Assembly: GCF_001310275.1 (NCBI RefSeq)
Contig: NZ_LGYZ01000036.1
Coordinates: 1 to 64,000 of the forward strand
DNA length: 64,000 bases
Source of the DNA: Nocardia arizonensis
Lineage (GTDB): Bacteria > Actinomycetota > Actinomycetes > Mycobacteriales > Mycobacteriaceae
Direction of reading: 5' to 3'
In this document: piece after piece, positions 34,810-42,821 of the stretch
Numbering within the stretch: the first letter of the stretch is position 1
How the letters are laid out: the number at the start of each line of letters is the position of its first letter
Notes under the pieces: model-generated
The model's input: only the letters and a program-made list of their open reading frames with translations
Databases searched by the model: none
What the model was told of the DNA's origin: nothing
Made by a program: the position numbers and the translations under genes

Positions 34810-36106
34810 CGGGGACCTCGTCGAAGCCGATGATCGGCCGCCAGATCCGTTCGGTGGTGATCAGTGCGTATCGGAGGGCGTCGATGCCGTGGTCGTTGAC
34901 CTTGATCGGTTGGTCCTCTCCCTCTTCGGTGGCGGTGGTCGACCAGGAGTAGGCGGGTAGCTCGAGCAGCAGCGCCGGACACCGTGACGAGATCCGTAGG
35001 AGGCCGCGGGCGAACAGCATCGCCATCACCCGCAGCCCGTAGAGGACGTCGTTGTCGGCGACGGAGGTTTCGAGGCCGTCGGTGTCGAGCTGCACGCGCA
35101 GCGAGGCCGCCGACGGGTCGGCGATCACGAACTCCGGACGCATCCGGGCTTGGCGCAGGTCGGGCAGGTGGCCTTGGGCGAGCCAGGCCCGGATCTCGGT
35201 CGAGAGTTCGGCGTCGGTTTTGCGGCGGCTCATCGTGGACGGTTCGTAGCGGTATTCGTCCACGGCGTAGAGGATTCCGTCGATGCCGAGGCCGAGCAGG
35301 ACGGCGTGGGTGGGGTTGGTGGTGCCGTAGTCGATACCGACCGCGATCAACTGCGACATCAACGGCAGCGCCGACCAGTCGATCACGTGGTCGTCGTCCC
35401 ACGAGTCGAACACCGACCCGTCCGCGGCGACCCAGTGGCCCAAGATGAAGCGCCGGTACCACAGGCCGGAGTACTCGCGCTTGTACTGGAGTTTCCGCTT
35501 CTGCGACAGGGCCGGGTTGTCGTCGAGCTCGAAATGCCAGGTCCGCCAGTCCGGCAGCAACGGTTCTCCCTCGGCGTCGGTTTTGCCGATGCGGTCCAGG
35601 AATTCGCGTTTGAGCCAGTGCACCGGGTTGTCAGGGTTGGTGGAACCGAACAGGCGCGCGTCGTCCAAAGACATGCGGCCCAGGAGTTGGCGGAAGAAGT
35701 CGGGGCGGATGACGGTGATCTCGTCCACATACGCCCCGGCGACTGTCAACCCGCGCAACGACATTTCGGCTTTGGCGTCGGACGCGCCGAGCATGTAGAC
35801 CCGCCGCCCGAGCACCGTGGCGGTGGGTGCGCCGAGGGTGTAGGAGACCCTCCCTGCGAGATGCCCGAACAGGGCGGGGTCGCGCATGGGTTCGATGACG
35901 TTGCGGGCCAGCGACTCTCGGGTGCGGCCGACCATGACGAACTGCCCGCCCGAGGGCGGGTCGGCGAGGAAGATCAGCCAGCACAGGATGGAGGCGATGG
36001 TCTTGCCGGAGCGGATCGCGCCTTCCCAGATATTGCAGCGCACGACCGCTTCCACGATCGAGACAGCCTGCTTACGCGAGATCGGCAACTCGTCCAGCAC
36101 GCTCAC
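34799..36106 (-). CDS. terL: terminase large subunit
   Basis: DNA packaging motor (435 aa). ATPase domain: Walker A GAIRSGKT (about 29-36), Walker B GAYVDEI (about 124-130), coupling motif GSTNP near 154. Nuclease domain: Asp259 in VGIDYGTTNPTH, a second Asp in IADPSAASL, third in NDHGIDALRY near 405. PBSX/Terminase_6-type. Motifs all intact. GTG/ATG start overlaps the preceding HTH protein gene by ATGA. Confidence 0.92.
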   Translation of the reverse strand: MSVLDELPISRKQAVSIVEAVVRCNIWEGAIRSGKTIASILCWLIFLADPPSGGQFVMVGRTRESLARNVIEPMRDPALFGHLAGRVSYTLGAPTATVLGRRVYMLGASDAKAEMSLRGLTVAGAYVDEITVIRPDFFRQLLGRMSLDDARLFGSTNPDNPVHWLKREFLDRIGKTDAEGEPLLPDWRTWHFELDDNPALSQKRKLQYKREYSGLWYRRFILGHWVAADGSVFDSWDDDHVIDWSALPLMSQLIAVGIDYGTTNPTHAVLLGLGIDGILYAVDEYRYEPSTMSRRKTDAELSTEIRAWLAQGHLPDLRQARMRPEFVIADPSAASLRVQLDTDGLETSVADNDVLYGLRVMAMLFARGLLRISSRCPALLLELPAYSWSTTATEEGEDQPIKVNDHGIDALRYALITTERIWRPIIGFDEVPDAA

Positions 36107-36717
36107 GACACTGCGCCGTCACCGTCGGCGTCGTCGTCGGACAGGTCGGTCTCGAGGGGTTGCTCGGGCGGGGCCTGGTCCTGCTCGACCGCGGCCTTGA
36201 GCTTGCCGAACAAGTCGCCCAACATGCTGCGGTCCGAGGCGACGGTTTCGTTGCTCTGGTTGGCGATCAGCTCCGACAGGCTCCGCAGAGCGAGCGACAG
36301 GGCGGTATAGCCGTCGCGGACATCGCGCAGCGGCGGCAACGGAAGGGTGACGGGGATGAGGGTGTCCAGGCCGCGTTCGTAAGTGGTGACCGGGCTCCAC
36401 AGCCGTTCGTGCAGGGCGGGAATCTGGGCTTCGAGCATTTCGGCGAAATCCAGCCGTCGCCGTTTGAGTTGTTCGAGGCGGGCGGCGCTGGCCTCGGCGG
36501 TCTGGGATTGGTCGAACCGTATCCCGAGCCGTCGAGCCCAGTAGGTGATGGTCGACGGATCGACACCCAACATGGCGGCGATCTCGTTGCGGCCCTTGCC
36601 CTGGGCGTGCAGCTCGGCGATGCGGTCGCGGTCGGCCTCGGTGAGCTTGCCCGGCCGCCGCCCCGCCGCACGCCGAACCTCGGCGGGATCGGGGACCTGG
36701 CCTTCGATGTCGGTCAC
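36103..36717 (-). CDS. HTH protein next to the terminase (small-subunit-like)
   Basis: 204-aa protein from GTG 36717. A homeodomain-like HTH is clear (LTEADRDRIAELHAQGKGRNEIAAMLGVDPSTITYWARRLG is split here only in description; core motif GRNEIAAMLGVDPSTITYW). Then a helical region and an acidic tail (DLSDDDADGDGAVS). It lies between the P27-like gene and terL, so it may be a second terminase component that binds DNA, or a regulator of the late genes. Confidence 0.65.
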   Translation of the reverse strand: MTDIEGQVPDPAEVRRAAGRRPGKLTEADRDRIAELHAQGKGRNEIAAMLGVDPSTITYWARRLGIRFDQSQTAEASAARLEQLKRRRLDFAEMLEAQIPALHERLWSPVTTYERGLDTLIPVTLPLPPLRDVRDGYTALSLALRSLSELIANQSNETVASDRSMLGDLFGKLKAAVEQDQAPPEQPLETDLSDDDADGDGAVS

Positions 36718-36721
36718 CGGG

Positions 36722-37060
36722 TCAGCTGCGGAACCGTGCGGCCCACGCGGCGATCTTGCGGTCCGCGCGGTCCCGGACCGCACTGATGGGGTTCGGGACC
36801 GGGGCACCCGAGGCGGCGTCGATCACCAGCAGCCCGGTTTCGGCGAGGATCACTGTGGCCTCCTGGAATTCGGCAAGTGCTTCGCAGTAGGCGGCGAACT
36901 CGAAGAGGTTGGCCGGGGTGAGTTCGGTGTGCGGGGCCAGCCGCTCCCACATGGCGCGGGCCTCGGCCGTCAGCCACTCGGGCGGTTCGGCCTTCCACGC
37001 GAGCAGCGACACCGGCGGGGTAGGCCGTAGCGGGATGACCGGATAGTCCGCGGCGGTCAC
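36722..37060 (-). CDS. terS: terminase small subunit (P27-like)
   Basis: 112-aa protein. PEWLTAEARAMWERLAPHT followed by LTPANLFEFAAYCEALAEFQEA is the recognised P27 small-terminase pattern; the end NPISAVRDRADRKIAAWAARF also fits. It recognises the packaging start site. Sits at the head of the packaging genes, 5 nt before the HTH gene. Confidence 0.85.
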   Translation of the reverse strand: MTAADYPVIPLRPTPPVSLLAWKAEPPEWLTAEARAMWERLAPHTELTPANLFEFAAYCEALAEFQEATVILAETGLLVIDAASGAPVPNPISAVRDRADRKIAAWAARFRS

Positions 37061-37137
37061 AGTTCACCTCGATTCACAGGGGTTGGTGTGCCAGCGACAC
37101 CGAGTGGTGGGTGTGTCGCTGGCATCGTGGGCGGGGG

Positions 37138-37254
37138 TCAGGAGCCGGAGGTCGAGGCTCCGCCTCGTGATCCGGCGATACGGCTGCGGGCGCGCTGCCC
37201 GGCAGCCCGTAGGACGGTGCCCAGGCGTCGGCCTGCGGCGGCGAATCGGTTCAT
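37138..37254 (-). CDS. short basic protein with strong ribosome site
   Basis: 38-aa frame MNRFAAAGRRLGTVLRAAGQ... ending SGS*. It is preceded by AAAGGAGGAGA, one of the best Shine-Dalgarno matches in the window. Highly basic, could bind nucleic acid. No family recognised. Downstream of a hairpin terminator that separates it from the 37353 gene, so it may have its own promoter. Confidence 0.55.
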   Translation of the reverse strand: MNRFAAAGRRLGTVLRAAGQRARSRIAGSRGGASTSGS

Positions 37255-37301
37255 CGGTGTCTCCTCCTTTCCGGGTATCGATGTGTGTTCGGGCATGAGA
37301 A

Positions 37302-37332
37302 AACCCCGGCAGGGAGGTGTCCTGCCGGGGTT
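37302..37332. terminator. intrinsic terminator-like hairpin
   Basis: AACCCCGGCAGG (37302-37313), 7-nt loop, CCTGCCGGGGTT (37321-37332): 12-bp perfect stem with A and T at its base, between the genes at 37353 and 37138 on the minus strand. Would end the upstream transcript and isolate the packaging operon. Confidence 0.7.
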
Positions 37333-37352
37333 CACGCGACGGCGGTCGGGTG

Positions 37353-37739
37353 TTATTTCTCCTCGAGGTCGATACCGAGGATGTCGGCTACCTTCTCGCC
37401 GTCGAGGTATTTGTCTCCGAGTTCGACCAGTTCCAGCTTGCGGAGGAATTCGTCTTTCTGTTCGCGGGAGCGGAAGCAGATCGCGACCCAGAATTCGGAG
37501 TCGTTCATGGCCGCGAATTTCTCGGCCCATTGTTTGCTCGCCCCCGATAGTCCTTTTCCGAGGGCGTCGAGTTCGGCTTTCACGTCGGCTTCGAGATCGC
37601 CGGTGGAATTGCCTCGCACGTCGGCGAGGGGGTCGGGGTGGGGTTGGCGTCGCAACGCGGACGCGATGTCTTCGCGGGACGCTTTGACTTTGGACTTGCC
37701 CGCTTTCAGCATGGCGAGGACGTCATCGGGGAGCGGCAT
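37353..37739 (-). CDS. conserved phage protein after the PAPS-reductase-like gene
   Basis: 128-aa acidic/basic mixed helical protein, MPLPDDVLAMLKAGKSKVKAS... with FWVAICFRSREQKDEFLRKL in the middle and an end DILGIDLEEK. It overlaps the PP-loop gene by 17 nt. In actinophages a protein of this size often accompanies a PAPS-reductase-like gene; function unknown. Confidence 0.65.
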   Translation of the reverse strand: MPLPDDVLAMLKAGKSKVKASREDIASALRRQPHPDPLADVRGNSTGDLEADVKAELDALGKGLSGASKQWAEKFAAMNDSEFWVAICFRSREQKDEFLRKLELVELGDKYLDGEKVADILGIDLEEK

Positions 37740-38436
37740 TCATCACCTCCGCGCGGAAGATTTCGAGGTCGGCCAGGGGGAACCACGACAGGATGGTCTG
37801 GTAGTCGTCGGGGTAATGGGTGCGGATCTGGCCGAGGTAGTCGTAGCGGATACCATCCAACGACCGTTTGAACAGCCGATAGTCGGGGCCGACCTCGATA
37901 CCTGCCTGTTTGATCCGCGCCCACACTTCTTTCGTTTCCCAGTCCCACAGCGGGGATTGGCGCCGGGTGCGGGGTTTGACCGGCCCCCACCGTTTGATCG
38001 CCAGCATCCGCGTCGCCGAATCCGCGGCACGCACGCCGTCGAGGATCCAGGTGTCCGGGGCGGCGAACGCCTCACGCATCAACTCGTCCCATTCCTCGCG
38101 GGTGGGTACCCACAGGTCGGCGGCCTCGATGATCGCGCACCGCTGCGGCGGCTGAAATACCAGGTTGGACAGCATCCGCCAGAACGCATCCGCCGGAAGG
38201 TCGATGATCCGCCGTTGGAAGTGCTGTTCGTAGCGGTCCAGGTCCTCTCGCACGAACCGCAGGCCCGGCACGATGGACTTGTGGATCGGGATGACCTCGA
38301 TCCCGCGATCGGCCAGCTCGAGCCACACCGCGATCGAGTCCTTACCGCGGGAGAAATTCAGGATCACCGGTTTACCGGTTTCGGCGATCCCGTCCAGCAG
38401 CTGGGTCGAGGTGGGATATCCGGGTAGTCGGATCAC
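37723..38436 (-). CDS. PAPS reductase-like PP-loop ATPase
   Basis: 237-aa member of the N-type ATP pyrophosphatase superfamily. The PP-loop appears as LNFSRGKDS (about 26-34), followed by a Rossmann-like ADRGIEVIPIHKSIVPGL and an RIIDLP strand. A later RTRRQSPLWDW matches the 'R..SPL..W' substrate loop found in PAPS reductases and DndC-type enzymes. Start GTG 38436 has AGGAGG 7 nt upstream; a GTG 21 nt earlier would place that site inside the gene. In phages such proteins are suspected to act in nucleotide or DNA modification, but sulfate reduction cannot be excluded. Confidence 0.8.
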   Translation of the reverse strand: MIRLPGYPTSTQLLDGIAETGKPVILNFSRGKDSIAVWLELADRGIEVIPIHKSIVPGLRFVREDLDRYEQHFQRRIIDLPADAFWRMLSNLVFQPPQRCAIIEAADLWVPTREEWDELMREAFAAPDTWILDGVRAADSATRMLAIKRWGPVKPRTRRQSPLWDWETKEVWARIKQAGIEVGPDYRLFKRSLDGIRYDYLGQIRTHYPDDYQTILSWFPLADLEIFRAEVMNAAPR

Positions 38437-38457
38437 GGCATCCCTCCTGTTCTGCAC

Positions 38458-39060
38458 ATTCCGCCGGCACTGGGCCGGCCTTCATGAGTTTTCATGGTGA
38501 AGTCCTCGATTTGTGCATTTCTGTCATGCCCTGGGATAGGGCACACCAGGGAGGCTAGAGGGCAGGCTCACACCATTCCCCCACCCCCCAAACAGGGCTC
38601 GAGAGCCATTCTCAAGCCCTGGAAGACTCCAGGGCTACCCCAATCCACCCCAGGGCCATTCTGAGGCTCACAGGCTCAATTCAGGCCCATTTTGCAGGGA
38701 TTATGGATCTCCCACTTGCACACCATTTCCCAGTGTGGTTTTGTGGGTTGTGGAAGTGCTTTACAGCCTCCCATTCACCATTGGGTACCTGCCCCTGACT
38801 TACGGCAGGGTCGCCCCAACAATTCCGCCTATTGGTACGGCGACACTCATATCGTCTTCTGGGTGAAATTTCGGCAATTCCGGTGACAGCGGAGCCATGC
38901 CGATTTCACGGGGGAAGTCGCACCGAGTTTTACCCGCTCGCGTGGCCCCCGCATGTCGTTTGAGAACTCCACAGTGTGAACCAAGCCAAGACAGAACCAT
39001 TCTGTCTGTCCGTTCCCGCAACCAATTCTCATTGGTTGCGGTCGTTCACTGGGAGAATTC
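38458..39060. promoter_or_regulatory. divergent control region with repeated CCAGGG/CCCTGG words
   Basis: 600 nt between the minus packaging side and the plus-strand group. 38525-38660 is crowded with CCCTGG, CCAGGG and AGGGC words, and contains two related segments: GCCATTCTCAAGCCCTGG (about 38610) and GCCATTCTGAGGCTCACAGG (about 38650). The next 300 nt are A/T-richer. Likely holds two divergent promoters and operator copies, possibly an origin or packaging site. No coding frame is credible. Confidence 0.5.
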
Positions 39061-39942
39061 ATGTCCACTCGCACCAGCACACGCAACGGCAAGACCGGAC
39101 CGCGTAAGACCGCGACGTCGAAGGCCACCCCCAAGGCAGAGCCCGCCAAGGCCGCGCCGAAGGCCAAGCCCCGGACTCAGCAGTCGAGCGCGGAGCCGGA
39201 AGCCAAGCCGCAGAAGCCTTTCTGCGGCTCGTGTGGTTCCCGGCTCGCACCGGAGGACAACGATCCGTTCCTGGGATCGCCTCTGCTCTACGACGATTCG
39301 GGATTCGCGAACCTCTCCGGTGCTCTGTTCCTGTGTGGCTGGCAGTCACAGACCATTCAGAAGGTCGTCGACGGCCGACCCGCCGTCACGCTCGTCGGTA
39401 CACCCGTCGACGCGAACGGTAAGGCATTGCCCAACAGGAAGATCGTCACCGCGACGTGGCATCACCGCACCGATATCGGATGGGTGCAGATGGCCGAAGT
39501 GTGCGGCTACAGCCGCTCCGACGGCCAGGGATTCCAGAACCGGACCGCGGAGCAGCTGGTGGAATACGTCGGCCGCAACATCGCCGAATGGGTGCTCGCA
39601 CCCATCGACGAAGCGGCCGAGCCCAAGCCGAAGGGCAAGGGCAAGACCACCGGCAGCGGCGGCGGCAAGGCCGCAGCGAAAGCTCCGGTCGCGCCGGAAC
39701 CCGACCCCAAGCCGCAGGCACCCGACGAGTCGGAGGCCCCCAAGGCCACGGTCGACCCGGAATCCAAGGGCCTGCCCCAGGGCAGCACCCCCGCGCCCAC
39801 CGAACCCGAACCGGCTCCCCAGCCGGAACCGGAACCGGAAGCGGTGGAACCCGAACCCGGCGACGACGGCTCCTCGGTCGAGCAGGACAACGCCGCCGCG
39901 GGAGTGGAGGAAGAAGTGCTCGAGGAAGGCGCAGCCGCCTGA
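39061..39942 (+). CDS. phage protein with zinc-ribbon core and charged low-complexity arms
   Basis: 293 aa in three parts. 1-55: Lys/Ala/Pro-rich arm. 56-185: folded core that starts FCGSCGSRL (possible zinc knuckle) and holds the motif TLVGTPVDANGK...TATWH and GYSRSDGQGFQNRTAEQLVEYV. 186-293: Lys-rich then Glu/Pro-rich tail. The core is clearly related to the protein at 40911 (TPVDRDGR...TAIWE; GFQRIQGGAFRAESALELAG). ATG after GGGAGAATTC. Function unknown; single-strand DNA binding or an inhibitor role would be guesses. Confidence 0.75.
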   Translation: MSTRTSTRNGKTGPRKTATSKATPKAEPAKAAPKAKPRTQQSSAEPEAKPQKPFCGSCGSRLAPEDNDPFLGSPLLYDDSGFANLSGALFLCGWQSQTIQKVVDGRPAVTLVGTPVDANGKALPNRKIVTATWHHRTDIGWVQMAEVCGYSRSDGQGFQNRTAEQLVEYVGRNIAEWVLAPIDEAAEPKPKGKGKTTGSGGGKAAAKAPVAPEPDPKPQAPDESEAPKATVDPESKGLPQGSTPAPTEPEPAPQPEPEPEAVEPEPGDDGSSVEQDNAAAGVEEEVLEEGAAA

Positions 39943-39967
39943 CAACCGGCTGCGGCCGACTCACACC

Positions 39968-40009
39968 GGCCCGACCCGAACCAGCTCATTGCCTGGTTCG
40001 GGCCGGGCC
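39968..40009 (+). terminator. terminator-like hairpin
   Basis: GGCCCGACCCGAACCAG, 8-nt loop, then CTGGTTCGGGCCGGGCC. A long GC stem with one slip, 26 nt after the stop of the 39061 gene and before the DUF2786 gene. Confidence 0.65.
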
Positions 40010-40057
40010 TCGCTTCATCCCACCCACCAACCCACCCACTGAAAGGGAACACCAGCG

Positions 40058-40789
40058 ATGGAATCTGAAGTCGAAACCCCGACCGAGAAGGTGATGCGAC
40101 GGGTCCGGGGCCTGTTCGCCAAGGCCGAAGGCACCGACAACGAACACGAGGCCGAGACGTTCCGGGCCAAAGCCTACGAACTGCTCGCCAAACACAACCT
40201 CGACGAGATGAAAGTCCGCGCCTCCGGGCAGCAATCGCCCGCTTCGGCACGTGACAATCAGATCATCGTGGTGCGCTTCGACATCCCGCCGCGCTACCGC
40301 GAACAGCGGATCACGCTGCTGAACGCGGTGATGCATCCGTTCTACTGCAAGGTCATCGACTGCGGTGACGGTGTGGTGCGCTGTTTGGGGGTGCGCGCCC
40401 AGATCGATCGGGCCCGTTTCCTCTACAGCCTGCTCACACCGCAGATGCTGTCGGCGACCAGCAGATACGTCCCCGACGACCCGTTCGATCACGCCGCGGT
40501 GGTCCGCGAACGCCAGTCGTTCATGACCGGGTTCGCCGCCACCGTCTACAAACGGCTGCGCGATGCGGCGTCCGCGGCGATCAACGACGCCGGCGGCGGC
40601 GCGGCCCTGGCGGTACGTGACCTGCTCAACCGGGTCGATGCCGCTTTCAAGGCCAAATTCCCCAACGCCGTCAAAGGACTCGCCCACCGCCACTCCGGGG
40701 CCGGTTTCGATGCCGGAGCGCGCAGCGGCAACGCCGCCGACGTCGGGCACACCCGCGTCGGTGGAGGGCGCAAAGCCCTGGACTCCTGA
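40058..40789 (+). CDS. DUF2786 domain protein
   Basis: 243-aa protein. The N-terminal RGLFAKAEGTDNEHEAETF followed by RAKAYELLAKHNLDEMKV is the DUF2786 pattern seen in many phage and chromosomal proteins. The rest is alpha/beta with a possible active core (PFYCKVIDCGDGVVRCLGV) and an Arg/Gly-rich end. AAAGGGA precedes the ATG. Role unknown, often found near replication genes of actinophages. Confidence 0.8.
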   Translation: MESEVETPTEKVMRRVRGLFAKAEGTDNEHEAETFRAKAYELLAKHNLDEMKVRASGQQSPASARDNQIIVVRFDIPPRYREQRITLLNAVMHPFYCKVIDCGDGVVRCLGVRAQIDRARFLYSLLTPQMLSATSRYVPDDPFDHAAVVRERQSFMTGFAATVYKRLRDAASAAINDAGGGAALAVRDLLNRVDAAFKAKFPNAVKGLAHRHSGAGFDAGARSGNAADVGHTRVGGGRKALDS

Positions 40790-40799
40790 CCCGCCGACC

Positions 40800-40841
40800 G
40801 CCAGGCCCGGTCACCGGATTCACCCGGTGACCGGGCCTGGC
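40800..40841. terminator. 18-bp perfect hairpin
   Basis: GCCAGGCCCGGTCACCGG (40800-40817), loop ATTCAC, CCGGTGACCGGGCCTGGC (40824-40841). Eleven bases after the DUF2786 stop. Very stable; no U-tract follows, but the position after a gene end supports a terminator. Confidence 0.65.
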
Positions 40842-40910
40842 GTCATGTCGGCCCACTCGGACCTGCCCGCGGCCATCCGGGTCACGGGACAGAAGAAGGA
40901 GGAACACCTG

Positions 40911-41354
40911 ATGAACGACAACGACATCCGAAGCTGCGGTGTGAGTGTGGAGCTGAGCTGCGCTCGCTGTGGGCAGGTCGTGTCCTGCCCACGGGAAGGC
41001 TTCGACTACATCCTGCGTGAACTGCTCGAACACACCGAACTCGGGTTCGGGCAACTGCTCTCGGCGTTGATCCTGTCCGGCTGGGACATCGACCTGCATC
41101 AACTCGTGGTCGGTGATTACCCGCGGGTGATCCTGATGGGCACTCCCGTCGACCGTGACGGGCGCATGGACGTGACCAAGAGCGACGTCACCGCGATCTG
41201 GGAACGCCGCCCCGAAGGCTGGGTGCCCGGCACCAACACCACCGGGTTCCAACGCATACAGGGTGGCGCGTTCCGGGCCGAGTCCGCACTCGAGCTGGCT
41301 GGACTGGTCACCCAGAGCCTCGCCGGATGGGCGCGGATACCCGCGCGCCGCTGA
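40911..41354 (+). CDS. second zinc-ribbon protein, paralogue of the 39061 product
   Basis: 147-aa protein with an N-terminal C-x2-C (CARCGQVVSC) and a core that follows the 39061 protein in order: LSALILSGWDIDLHQLVV, LMGTPVDRDGRMDV, TAIWERRPEGWV, GFQRIQGGAFRAESALELAGLV. It lacks the low-complexity arms. AAGGAGG stands 9 nt before ATG 40911. Two diverged copies three genes apart suggest duplication within the phage. Confidence 0.75.
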   Translation: MNDNDIRSCGVSVELSCARCGQVVSCPREGFDYILRELLEHTELGFGQLLSALILSGWDIDLHQLVVGDYPRVILMGTPVDRDGRMDVTKSDVTAIWERRPEGWVPGTNTTGFQRIQGGAFRAESALELAGLVTQSLAGWARIPARR

Positions 41355-41373
41355 CCGACCAGCACCACCACGA

Positions 41374-41420
41374 CCTCGCCGGTTCGGCGGGGTTTCTCGA
41401 CCCTGCTGCACCGCAGCAGG
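41374..41420 (+). terminator. paired small hairpins after the 40911 gene
   Basis: CCTCGCC-GGTTC-GGCGGGG followed by TTTCTCG, and then CCTGCTGC-ACC-GCAGCAGG (41402-41420). The second stem is perfect. Either could end the transcript from the gene that stops at 41354. Confidence 0.45.
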
Positions 41421-41522
41421 AGCGGTGACCGAGATCCGGTTACCACGGGCCGCGTCCGGCATGCCTTAGCCACATTCCGGGCGCGGCCCTCTCCGCACAC
41501 ATCACTACGGGAGACAAACACG

Positions 41523-41957
41523 ATGAGCGATCCCTGCATCGTGGGCAGACTCGGCGGCCACACGGCCACCGGCGTCTACGTCCACGTCGACGGAGCACCC
41601 GAGACCATTTTGGAACGGCTCGGCCTGATCATGACGCGCGACGGTGTCGAGACCACCTTGAACACCCTCGCCGCCCGGCACTACGGCTGGACGTATCTGT
41701 GGCCCGAACTCGATGAGGGCGACGTCGAGACCAACCTCGGTCTGCCCTTCCACCGAGGGCGGGTGATCGAAGGCTACGGCTTCGCCTACACCCTCGGCCC
41801 GCGGCTCAACCTCTACACCCTCGCCGACGCGCGCGAGCATCCGTTGATCGGGTGGGCGTACTTCATCGACCCCGCCGGCGGAGACGTGCACTGGTACGAC
41901 ACCCGCCCCGGCGCCCCCGAAACCGCGCACGTCGTGTCGGTCTGGAGCAGGTCATGA
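41523..41957 (+). CDS. phage protein of unknown function
   Basis: 144 aa, alpha/beta, with VDGAPETILERLGLIMTRDG and GGDVHWYDTRPG. GGGAGAC precedes the ATG. The next gene overlaps by ATGA. A similar-looking pair of genes is common in actinophage early regions, but no family name is recognised. Confidence 0.7.
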   Translation: MSDPCIVGRLGGHTATGVYVHVDGAPETILERLGLIMTRDGVETTLNTLAARHYGWTYLWPELDEGDVETNLGLPFHRGRVIEGYGFAYTLGPRLNLYTLADAREHPLIGWAYFIDPAGGDVHWYDTRPGAPETAHVVSVWSRS

Positions 41958-42643
41958 CCGGCCCCGAGACGCCGCTGCCGCTCGGGGTGTGGCGGCGTGA
42001 CCGGTTGCCCAACGGCTGGCGGTACTGGACCGAGATGATGCGCCGCTACAGCGAGCCCGACCGGTTCCGCGTCCAACTGGTCACGGCGATCGACGGAATA
42101 CGCTGGTATCCACCGCAACCAGCGGCGTTACCGATGTGGCCGGGACTCGGCCTGGTCGAACTACTGAACTCACAGCGGTTCGGTGGAGTCGGCGGGCTCG
42201 GAGTCAGCGAGACACCGTTGGAGTATCCCGAGGACGCCTACCTCGATGCCTACCTCGAACGAGACGCCGCACCGATCTGGGCCACCTACAGCCTGCTCGG
42301 CATCAAGCAGATCACCCGCGAGGGATGGCAGCTGTCCTACTTCCTCGACCGAGGAACCGACATCAGCGGTATCGCCCTGGACATCGTCGACCAACCACAT
42401 CCGACCGATCACAGCGTGTACTGCGTGCTGAATCGGCACGACGAATGCCCCGGCTCCTACGAGCCGACCGGCTGGCTGCCCGGCAAGCGTGTCTCGTGTG
42501 GGTGCGAGTGCGGTTGCCGGTCTCGGTCACAGGGGCGCGGCCCCGATGATCTTCGCGATGGTCTCGACCACGAACGTCAACACTTCCAGCCAGATGGGAA
42601 GGGTGGCACCGTAACTCACGACGAACCTCCGAAACAGCAGTAG
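41954..42643 (+). CDS. phage protein, Cys-rich C-terminus
   Basis: 229-aa protein overlapping its upstream neighbour. N-terminal part Trp/Arg-rich (GVWRRDRLPNGWRYWTEMM). Near the end a cluster CGCECGCRSRSQ could hold zinc. The rest gives no motif. Last gene of the plus-strand group; a terminator-like hairpin follows. Confidence 0.65.
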   Translation: MTGPETPLPLGVWRRDRLPNGWRYWTEMMRRYSEPDRFRVQLVTAIDGIRWYPPQPAALPMWPGLGLVELLNSQRFGGVGGLGVSETPLEYPEDAYLDAYLERDAAPIWATYSLLGIKQITREGWQLSYFLDRGTDISGIALDIVDQPHPTDHSVYCVLNRHDECPGSYEPTGWLPGKRVSCGCECGCRSRSQGRGPDDLRDGLDHERQHFQPDGKGGTVTHDEPPKQQ

Positions 42644-42666
42644 CGGAAAGGGGTAGGAAACGACGG

Positions 42667-42707
42667 AACCCCCGGCGTCCTGGAGGGGATGGGGACGTCC
42701 GGGGGTT
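42667..42707 (+). terminator. terminator-like hairpin ending the plus-strand phage group
   Basis: AACCCCCGGCGTCC (42667-42680), 12-nt loop, GGACGTCCGGGGGTT (42693-42707), one bulged base. T/C-rich sequence follows. It separates the phage genes from the chromosome-like block that begins at 42822. Confidence 0.7.
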
Positions 42708-42762
42708 CTGTCACGATGCGTCGGCGTGGTGTAGGCACACTACTGGCGCGAAACCGACGCTA

Positions 42763-42787
42763 GCTGTCCACAATCCAAGCGCGCAAG
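42763..42787. repeat. 25-nt repeat, copy 1
   Basis: GCTGTCCACAATCCAAGCGC then GCAAG; the second copy at 44217-44241 differs at two positions. Read on the minus strand copy 1 still encodes LRAWIVDS followed by a stop, the same residues as LRTWIVDS in the 44046 gene. It is probably the remnant of a duplicated end of that gene. Confidence 0.75.
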
Positions 42788-42821
42788 AGCCGATTCGGTG
42801 AGAGTGCCGTGAGCGGCCTGG

